This document shows positions 23,061 to 28,464 of a DNA stretch of 28,464 nucleotides, one piece after another. This DNA comes from an uncultured Collinsella sp. (lineage in GTDB: Bacteria > Actinomycetota > Coriobacteriia > Coriobacteriales > Coriobacteriaceae). A program made the position numbers and the translations under genes. The DNA lies in contig CAAEMX010000022.1 of the NCBI GenBank assembly GCA_900757185.1, positions 1 through 28,464 of the forward strand. The letters are read 5' to 3'. The number at the start of each line of letters is the position of its first letter. The first letter of the stretch is position 1. Below the pieces are notes generated by a model that saw nothing but the letters and a program-made list of their open reading frames with translations, was not told the DNA's origin and made no database searches.

Positions 23061-23196
23061 GGGCCGCGTGCCCGCCCGCAATATACTTGATTGCCTGCTC
23101 GGGCAGTCCTGCGCAAGACGAAGGCCACATTAAGTGGCCTTCTTTGCGTGCGGAACTCGCGATCAATCAAATATATTGCGGGCGGGCACGCGGCCC
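23061..23196 (-). ncRNA. Structured palindromic element, copy 2 (candidate RNA)
   Basis: Read on the minus strand, the core (ATCGCGAGTTCCGCACGCAA to GAGCAGG) is nearly identical to that at 71-139 on the plus strand. The apical stem GAAGGCCAC/GTGGCCTTC around TTAAT replaces GGAAAGCAC/GTGCTTTCC of copy 1, changing four base pairs on both sides. The outer stem (23196-23164 with 23093-23061) is 33 bp with a single U-G wobble when read in this direction. The element sits between two convergent genes, 8 nt after the hydrolase stop codon. Function is unknown. Confidence 0.65.
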
Positions 23197-23248
23197 TCTC
23201 GGGTTCGGGGCGCTACGCACCGGATTGGTTGTCTGAATAAAAGAAAGT

Positions 23249-23276
23249 GAAGGCCCCTTTCGGGGCCTTCTTTTTT
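23249..23276. terminator. Bidirectional terminator between hydrolase gene and murB
   Basis: GAAGGCCCC (23249-23257) pairs with GGGGCCTTC (23262-23270) around a 4-nt loop, with TTTTTT on the plus-strand side and a T-rich TTTCTTTTATT on the minus-strand side. The plus-side T tract overlaps the murB stop codon. Confidence 0.88.
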
Positions 23277-24237
23277 AGAGGAATTCGCCGACTCGGTGGA
23301 CTTCGGGTTCGAGGTCTACGTCGAATTGGTCTTTGACGGTTGTTTGGATGTGGCGGATGAGTTCGTCGACATCGGCGGCGGTGGCGTGGTCGGCGTTGAC
23401 GATGAAGCCGCAGTGCTTTTCGCTCACCTGCGCGCCGCCGATGGCGTGTCCTCGCAGGCCGGCGTCCATGATGAGCTTGCCGGCAAAGTAGCCCTCGGGG
23501 CGCTTGAAGGTGGAGCCGGCACTCGGCATGTCGAGCGGCTGCTTGTCCTCGCGGCGCTGGCGGTAGTCGTCCATGTCGGCCTTGATCATCGCGGCGTTGC
23601 CCGGGGCGAGATTGAAAGTGGCCGAAAGCACGACGAAACCGTCGTCGGCAATGCGGCTCTTGCGATAGCCCAGGTTGAGCTCATCGACATCGAACTCAAT
23701 AATGCTGCCGCTACCGCGGGTGCCGTCGTCGAGCATGCGGGCGGGCTTGTAGACGCGCACGGACTCCAGCACATCGGCCATGCAAGCGCCGTATGCTCCG
23801 GCGTTCATGTAGCAGGCACCGCCGACCGATCCGGGAATGCCCGAGATGGGCTCCATGCCGGTAAGGCCGGCCTCGGCTGCCGCGGCTGCGACATCGGAAA
23901 GCAAGGCGCCGGCTGCCGCCGTGACGTGCGTGCCGTCGACCGTAATGTCGGAGAGGCCCTCGCCCAGCGCTACGACGACGCCGCGGATGCCCTTGTCGCC
24001 GACGAGCAAGTCGGAGCCGTTGCCCACGATGGTGAGTGGTAGATTGCAGCGATAGCAGGTATCGAGCGTGGCGACGAGGCCCTGCTCAGTATCGGGCGTG
24101 ACAAAGACGTCGGCCGGACCGCCGATCTTAAACGTGGTGTGCTCGCGCATGGGCTCGCTCATCAGCACGTTGTCCTCGCCGGCAACGCCAGCGAGCGCGC
24201 ACAGCAGGTCCTCGTTAAAAAAATCGTTCTCGTGCAT
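23275..24237 (-). CDS. murB: UDP-N-acetylenolpyruvoylglucosamine reductase
   Basis: A 320-aa cytoplasmic FAD enzyme that reduces UDP-GlcNAc-enolpyruvate to UDP-MurNAc with NADPH, the second committed step of peptidoglycan precursor synthesis. The FAD-binding parts FKIGGPADVFV, VGNGSDLLV and ISGIPGSVGGACYMNAGAYG are present, as are Y201 (GYRKS), catalytic Ser242 in SAGSTFKRP and E312 in LEPEVHRVG. It fits the short type II form without the Tyr-loop insertion. I place the start at 24237 (MHENDFFN), with a weak GGCGGA ribosome-binding site; the frame stays open 33 codons further upstream. It appears to be a single gene, convergent with the hydrolase gene and divergent from the LacI gene. Confidence 0.95.
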   Translation of the reverse strand: MHENDFFNEDLLCALAGVAGEDNVLMSEPMREHTTFKIGGPADVFVTPDTEQGLVATLDTCYRCNLPLTIVGNGSDLLVGDKGIRGVVVALGEGLSDITVDGTHVTAAAGALLSDVAAAAAEAGLTGMEPISGIPGSVGGACYMNAGAYGACMADVLESVRVYKPARMLDDGTRGSGSIIEFDVDELNLGYRKSRIADDGFVVLSATFNLAPGNAAMIKADMDDYRQRREDKQPLDMPSAGSTFKRPEGYFAGKLIMDAGLRGHAIGGAQVSEKHCGFIVNADHATAADVDELIRHIQTTVKDQFDVDLEPEVHRVGEFL

Positions 24238-24420
24238 ACGAATATCCGCCTTTTGGTGGTCGTTGTCATCAATCGATTGCAATATACCCCACCCGGACGG
24301 ATTTGGTGCGCTGGCGGCGATAAAACAGCCGTCCACCGGATTGGTAAAGTGTTTATCACCGAGGTAGAGGGGCGGTCGCTATACTTTCAAGAGATTGCGC
24401 GTAAACCTGGAAGGAGCGAG

Positions 24421-25449
24421 ATGGCCAACAAAGTCACCCTCAAGCAGATCGCCCAGGAGGTGGGGCTTTCCCCCTCGTCGGTCTCGCTTGTTCTCAATAA
24501 TCGGCCCTGTCGCATCTCGGAAGAAAACCGCAAGCTCATCAAGGAGGTCGCGGCGCGCAACCACTATGTTCCTAACCAGATTGCGCGTAGTCTGGTCATG
24601 CGCGAGTCGCGCACGCTGGGCCTTATCGTCCCTAACATCGAGAGCCGCTTTTTTGCCTCGCTCGCCGGGAGCTTGGAAAAGCGCTGTCGCGAGGACGGCT
24701 ATGCGCTCTTCATTACCAGCTCGGGCGGAAGCGCCGATGACGATCTGGAGCTGCTGCGCCAGCTGGTGACGCGCGGCGTTGATGGCGTCTTCCTGGTCGT
24801 GGGCGACGAGTTCTCCGACGACCGCGCCCTGCGCGAAGAAGTCAGCCACCTGCCCATCCCGGCCGTAATGGTCGACCGTGCCATTGAGGGACTCGAGTGC
24901 GACAAGGTGATGTTCGACCACGAGATGGGCGGCTATATGGCCACCCGCTATCTGATCGAGCAAGGCCACCGCCGCATTGCCTGCCTGGTTAACGCGCGCC
25001 GCTCCAATACGGGTCGCAAGCGACTTGCCGGCTATGAGCGCGCGCTGCGCGAGGTTGGCCTGCCGATCGACGCGCGTTTGGAGTTTGAGAGCGAGTACTA
25101 CATTCCGAGCGCATACGAGGCCTCGGAGGCAGTGCTCGCAACTGACGCCACTGCCGTGTTCGCAAGCTCAGATAACATTGCCCTCGGTTTGCTCAAGCGC
25201 TTACACGAGATGGGGAAGAGCATCCCGGGCGATATCTCGGTGGTGAGCTATGACAACTCGGCGGCCGACGTTCTCTTTGAGCCGGCGCTGACCGCGATTG
25301 AGCAGGACCCTGGTGTCCTTGCGGAGCATGCTTTTGGCTGCATGTCCAAGCGTCTTGCCGGTAGGGGCGGCAGGCGTGCCGAAGAGGTCGTTCTGGAGCC
25401 GGAGCTTATCGTTAAGGACAGCGTGCTCGAGCTTACTAAACACAACTAA
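24421..25449 (+). CDS. LacI/GalR-family transcriptional regulator
   Basis: A 342-aa repressor. Residues 1-60 are the LacI helix-turn-helix and hinge (VTLKQIAQEVGLSPSSVSLV, NQIARSLVMRESRTLGLIVPN) and the rest is a periplasmic-binding-protein-like effector domain (IEQGHRRIACL, GRKRLAGYERAL, VSYDNSAADVLFEP). AAGGAG before ATG 24421 fixes the start. It lies 204 bp upstream of xfp in the same direction. The xfp promoter has two AAAACGTTTT palindromes, the size and CG centre expected of LacI-family operators, so it probably controls xfp. An imperfect AAACACGTTT at about 25448 could be a further site. The inducer is unknown. Confidence 0.92.
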   Translation: MANKVTLKQIAQEVGLSPSSVSLVLNNRPCRISEENRKLIKEVAARNHYVPNQIARSLVMRESRTLGLIVPNIESRFFASLAGSLEKRCREDGYALFITSSGGSADDDLELLRQLVTRGVDGVFLVVGDEFSDDRALREEVSHLPIPAVMVDRAIEGLECDKVMFDHEMGGYMATRYLIEQGHRRIACLVNARRSNTGRKRLAGYERALREVGLPIDARLEFESEYYIPSAYEASEAVLATDATAVFASSDNIALGLLKRLHEMGKSIPGDISVVSYDNSAADVLFEPALTAIEQDPGVLAEHAFGCMSKRLAGRGGRRAEEVVLEPELIVKDSVLELTKHN

Positions 25450-25552
25450 ACACGTTTACCAATTTGCAGAGACCGAATGTGGAGCACCTGTGACAATCAA
25501 CGCCGCAGGTGAATGTCGCGTTTTGCTAATCGATGGGATTGATAAGGGTGAT

Positions 25553-25595
25553 AAAACGTTTTTTCACCATGATAAAACGTTTTAGCAAATATACT
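25553..25595 (+). promoter_or_regulatory. xfp promoter with tandem LacI-type operators
   Basis: Two identical palindromes AAAACGTTTT (25553-25562 and 25574-25583), each preceded by GAT, are spaced 21 bp centre to centre, two helical turns. A -10 box TATACT lies at 25590-25595 with a weak -35. The second operator falls in the spacer, so binding would block polymerase; two sites on one face of the helix suggest cooperative binding. Confidence 0.75.
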
Positions 25596-25653
25596 GGTCC
25601 CAACGAAAGGTTGCCGTATTGGAGGGTGACCGCACAGCGAAGGGACATAAACA

Positions 25654-28182
25654 ATGGCTAAAACACTGGGGACGCCGTGGCAAAAGCTGGGCCACGAGGT
25701 GCCGGCTTCCGAGCTCGAGGGCGTCGACCTGTATTGGCGCGCATCGAACTATCTGTCCGTCGGTCAGATCTACCTTCGCTCTAACCCGCTAATGCGCCCC
25801 GACTTTGTCGACGAGAAAACCGGTGAGGTGCGCGACTTCGGTCGTCCGGACGTTAAGCACCGCCTGGTTGGCCACTGGGGCACCACGCCCGGCATCAACT
25901 TCCTGTTCGGTCACGTCAATCGACTGATCGCCGACCACAACCAGAATGCTATCTTCTTGATGGGCCCTGGTCACGGTGGCCCCGCCGGTACTGCTCAGTC
26001 GCTGCTCGACGGCACCTACCGCGAGATTCGCCCCGACATCACCAATGACGAGGCCGGCCTGCAGAAGTTCTTCCGCCAGTTCTCCTATCCCGGCGGCATC
26101 CCGAGCCACTTTGCGCCCGAGACGCCCGGTTCCATCCACGAGGGCGGCGAGCTCGGCTACACGCTCAGCCACGCTTACGGTGCCGTTATGGACAACCCGA
26201 GCCTGCTGGCCGTGGCCGTGGTGGGCGACGGCGAGTCCGAGACCGGTCCGCTCGCGACCTCTTGGCAGTCCAACAAGCTCGTGAACCCGGCAACCGACGG
26301 CATCGTCCTGCCGATCCTGCACCTCAACGGCTACAAGATCGCCAACCCCACCATCCTTGCCCGCGTGTCCGATGAGGAGCTCACCAAGTTCTTTGAGGGC
26401 ATGGGCTATAAGCCGCACTTCTTTGTCGCCGGCTTTGACGACGAGAGCCACGCAAGCATTCATGCGCGTTTCGCTGCCCTGTTTGAGCAGGTCTTCGATG
26501 AGATTTGTGACATCAAGGCCACCGCGCAGGCCCAGGCCGCCTCAGGCGAGACCGTGGTCCGCCCGGCCTACCCCATGATTGTGTTCCGTACGCCCAAGGG
26601 CTGGACTTGCCCCAAGCACATCGACGGTAAGAAGACCGAGGACTCCTGGCGCGCGCATCAGGTGCCGCTGGCGAGTGCCAAGGACACCCACGAGCACTTC
26701 CGCGTGCTGCGCGAGTGGCTGCGTTCCTACAAGCCCGAGGAGCTCTTTACGCCCGAGGGCCAGGTGCGCCCCGAGGTGACGGCCTTTATGCCGACTGGCG
26801 AGTTGCGCATCGGCGCCAACCCCAACGCGAACGGCGGTAAGGTGCGTCGCGAGCTCGAGCTGCCCGATATTCATGCCCACGAGGTCCCCGTCGCAACTAA
26901 GGGTCATGGCTGGGGCTCCACCGAGGCCGCCCGCGTCTTTGGTGAGTACACTGCCGACGTTCTGGCCAAGAACATGGATGACTTCCGCATCTTTGGTCCC
27001 GACGAGACCGCGTCCAACCGTCTGCAGGCTGCCTACAAGGTGACCAAGAAGCAGTGGGACGCTGGCTTCTACGAGGACGATGCCAACGACGAGCTGCTGG
27101 CCGGCTCCGGTAAGGTCGTCGAGCAGCTGTCCGAGCACCAATGCGAGGGCTTCCTCGAGGCCTACGTGCTCACTGGCCGTTCCGGCGTGTGGAGCTCCTA
27201 CGAGAGCTTTGTCCATGTGGTCGATTCCATGGTCAACCAGCACTGCAAGTGGCTCGAGGCTACCAAGCGCGAGATTCCGTGGCGTGCCCCCATCAGCGGC
27301 CTTAACATTTTGCTGTCGAGCCACGTCTGGCGTCAGGACCACAACGGCTTCTCGCATCAGGACCCCGGCTTTATCGACCTGCTGCTCAACAAGGCCAACG
27401 ACACGCACATCGTAAACGCCTACTATCCGGCCGACGCCAACATGGCTCTCGCCGTGGCCGAGCGCGTCTACCAGTCCACTGACTGCGTCAACGCCATCTT
27501 CTGCGGCAAGCAGCCTGCCCCGACCTTCCAGACGGTTGACGAGGCCTGCGCCGAGCTCGCCGAGGGCGTCGCAACTTGGAAGTGGGCATCGACCGCTGGT
27601 TCACTCGCCGAGGCCGACGTCGTGGTTGCGACCTGCGGTGACGTGCCGACGCTCGAGGCTCTGGCCGCAACCGATATGCTGCGCGAGTTGGGCATTAAGG
27701 TGTGGTTCGTCAACGTGGTCGATCTGCTCAAGATCCAGAACGTCTGCGAGAACGACCAGGCCATCAGCGATGAGCGCTGGGCTGAGCTGTTCGGCTGCGG
27801 TGAGAAGCCCGTGCTCTTTGCATTCCACGCCTATGCCGGCACGATTCGCCGCCTGATCTGGAACCGCCCCGGCCACGACGCCTTCCGCGTCCACGGCTAC
27901 GAGGAGAAGGGCTCCACGACCACGCCGTTCGACATGCTGCGTCTGAACAACATGGACCGCTGGGCCCTGGCCGCCGACGTGCTGCGCATGGTCGACGCCG
28001 ACAAGTTTGCAGAGCAGATTGACGAGTGGGAGGCATTCCGCACCGAGGCCTTTGAGTTCGCGTGCAACGAGGGCTTCGATCACCCGGCCTTCACTGACTG
28101 GGTCTGGCCCGACGCTGCGGCTGCAACTGCCGCCGACGGCACGCTCTCCGCAACCCAAATGACCGCAGGCGACAACGAGTAA
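25654..28182 (+). CDS. xfp: Xylulose-5-phosphate/fructose-6-phosphate phosphoketolase
   Basis: An 842-aa thiamine-diphosphate enzyme that splits xylulose 5-phosphate (and often fructose 6-phosphate) with phosphate into acetyl phosphate and an aldose phosphate, the key step of the bifid shunt. Typical segments are GHGGPAGTAQSLLDGTYREI, FSYPGGIPSHFAPETPGSIH, VVGDGESETGPLATSW (TPP/Mg binding) and SHVWRQDHNGFSHQDPGFID. It is slightly longer than most homologues because of an Ala/Thr-rich C-terminal tail after residue 820. GAAGGGA precedes the ATG. The codon usage is strongly optimised, suggesting high expression. Sugar phosphates from the maltodextrin genes in this window could feed it. Regulation by the upstream LacI protein is likely. 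Confidence 0.96.
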   Translation: MAKTLGTPWQKLGHEVPASELEGVDLYWRASNYLSVGQIYLRSNPLMRPDFVDEKTGEVRDFGRPDVKHRLVGHWGTTPGINFLFGHVNRLIADHNQNAIFLMGPGHGGPAGTAQSLLDGTYREIRPDITNDEAGLQKFFRQFSYPGGIPSHFAPETPGSIHEGGELGYTLSHAYGAVMDNPSLLAVAVVGDGESETGPLATSWQSNKLVNPATDGIVLPILHLNGYKIANPTILARVSDEELTKFFEGMGYKPHFFVAGFDDESHASIHARFAALFEQVFDEICDIKATAQAQAASGETVVRPAYPMIVFRTPKGWTCPKHIDGKKTEDSWRAHQVPLASAKDTHEHFRVLREWLRSYKPEELFTPEGQVRPEVTAFMPTGELRIGANPNANGGKVRRELELPDIHAHEVPVATKGHGWGSTEAARVFGEYTADVLAKNMDDFRIFGPDETASNRLQAAYKVTKKQWDAGFYEDDANDELLAGSGKVVEQLSEHQCEGFLEAYVLTGRSGVWSSYESFVHVVDSMVNQHCKWLEATKREIPWRAPISGLNILLSSHVWRQDHNGFSHQDPGFIDLLLNKANDTHIVNAYYPADANMALAVAERVYQSTDCVNAIFCGKQPAPTFQTVDEACAELAEGVATWKWASTAGSLAEADVVVATCGDVPTLEALAATDMLRELGIKVWFVNVVDLLKIQNVCENDQAISDERWAELFGCGEKPVLFAFHAYAGTIRRLIWNRPGHDAFRVHGYEEKGSTTTPFDMLRLNNMDRWALAADVLRMVDADKFAEQIDEWEAFRTEAFEFACNEGFDHPAFTDWVWPDAAAATAADGTLSATQMTAGDNE

Positions 28183-28187
28183 CTTAG

Positions 28188-28213
28188 TTACGCGGTTTTA
28201 CCAAACCGCGTAA
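28188..28213 (+). terminator. Hairpin after xfp
   Basis: TTACGCGGTTT (28188-28198) pairs perfectly with AAACCGCGTAA (28203-28213) around TACC, 5 nt after the xfp stop codon. It lacks a T tract, so it may be an mRNA-stabilising end or a weak terminator. Confidence 0.5.
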
Positions 28214-28231
28214 TGGCTCGACGCTGCGCGG

Positions 28232-28324
28232 GTTCCAGGCACCCCATCTCGCCGTTCAAACCGTCGCTCGCGTACAAGAAGTACGCGTCGCTCCTCTTTC
28301 GCGGCGACCTGGGGCACCTGGAAC
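28232..28324. repeat. Nested three-tier hairpin downstream of xfp
   Basis: Outer arms 28232-28246 and 28310-28324 pair in 13 of 15 positions. TCGCCG (28249-28254) pairs with CGGCGA (28302-28307), and CGCGTAC (28269-28275) with GTACGCG (28281-28287). No coding frame is convincing. It may be a structured RNA or a palindromic intergenic repeat. Confidence 0.5.
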
Positions 28325-28413
28325 TCGCTCGCTGACTTTTGCGCAACCAGCGGCGAGCGATTGCTCGGGGAGCGCATTGCTGGACGGTCTCGCGCTGGGG
28401 CCGCCTCCGGGCG

Positions 28414-28464
28414 GGTGCCTTCCTCTGAGAAGTGGGCTTCGCGAACTTCTCAGAGGAAGGCACC
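28414..28464. repeat. Perfect 20-bp hairpin at the window edge
   Basis: The 20 nt at 28414-28433 (starting GGTGCCTTCC) are the exact reverse complement of the last 20 nt, 28445-28464, with an 11-nt loop. The window stops at the end of the stem, so it cannot be told whether a T tract or a longer element follows. Confidence 0.65.

Overview
The window looks like chromosomal DNA of a GC-rich Coriobacteriia gut anaerobe, most likely Collinsella or a close relative. This is inferred from codon usage, from the gene set (bifid-shunt phosphoketolase, CstA, maltodextrin ABC and PTS uptake, MalQ/GlgP, GalE) and from the many palindromic intergenic repeats; no rRNA is present to prove it. It holds 15 protein-coding genes of ordinary size, one short leader-peptide ORF and one tRNA. 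I see no prophage, integrase, transposase or CRISPR array.

Left part (1-5650). A structured palindromic element comes first, then a promoter with a dyad operator and a leader that resembles an attenuator: a 14-codon peptide ending in Ile/Val codons, competing hairpins and a strong terminator. It precedes cstA, a pyruvate or peptide transporter. Next is an unfamiliar 730-aa protein with a winged-helix-like N-terminus, a long disordered charged linker and a C-terminal Toprim-like domain resembling the DUF2220 part of Wadjet JetD. About 760 bp of non-coding DNA follow, holding a MITE-like element with perfect 30-bp terminal inverted repeats, another palindrome, tRNA-derived repeats and tRNA-Gln(TTG) on the minus strand.

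Middle part (5650-21600). Minus-strand genes encode a protein with two peptidoglycan-binding repeats, a polyprenyl diphosphate synthase, and a single-polypeptide PTS EIIC-EIIB fused to a HAD phosphatase. A divergent GntR/UTRA regulator follows, then a sugar ABC transporter operon (lipoprotein, two permeases, MsmX/MalK-type ATPase). Facing it on the minus strand are glgP, malQ and galE. A shared 10-mer, TTGTTYAAAC, lies in the promoter regions of the PTS gene, gntR, the binding-protein gene and malQ. It suggests one alpha-glucoside/maltodextrin regulon controlled by the GntR protein: uptake by PTS and ABC, processing by MalQ and phosphorolysis by GlgP.

Right part (21600-28464). A Tat-exported coiled-coil/CHAP-like murein hydrolase is followed by a second copy of the structured element seen at the left edge; the two copies show compensatory base-pair changes. 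Then come murB (minus), a LacI-family regulator and xfp, the phosphoketolase of the bifid shunt. The xfp promoter carries two AAAACGTTTT operators 21 bp apart, probably for the LacI protein. The window ends in long nested hairpins.

Most promising for new biology: the covarying structured element (two copies), the Ile/Val leader upstream of cstA, the JetD-like Toprim protein and the EIIC-EIIB-HAD fusion.
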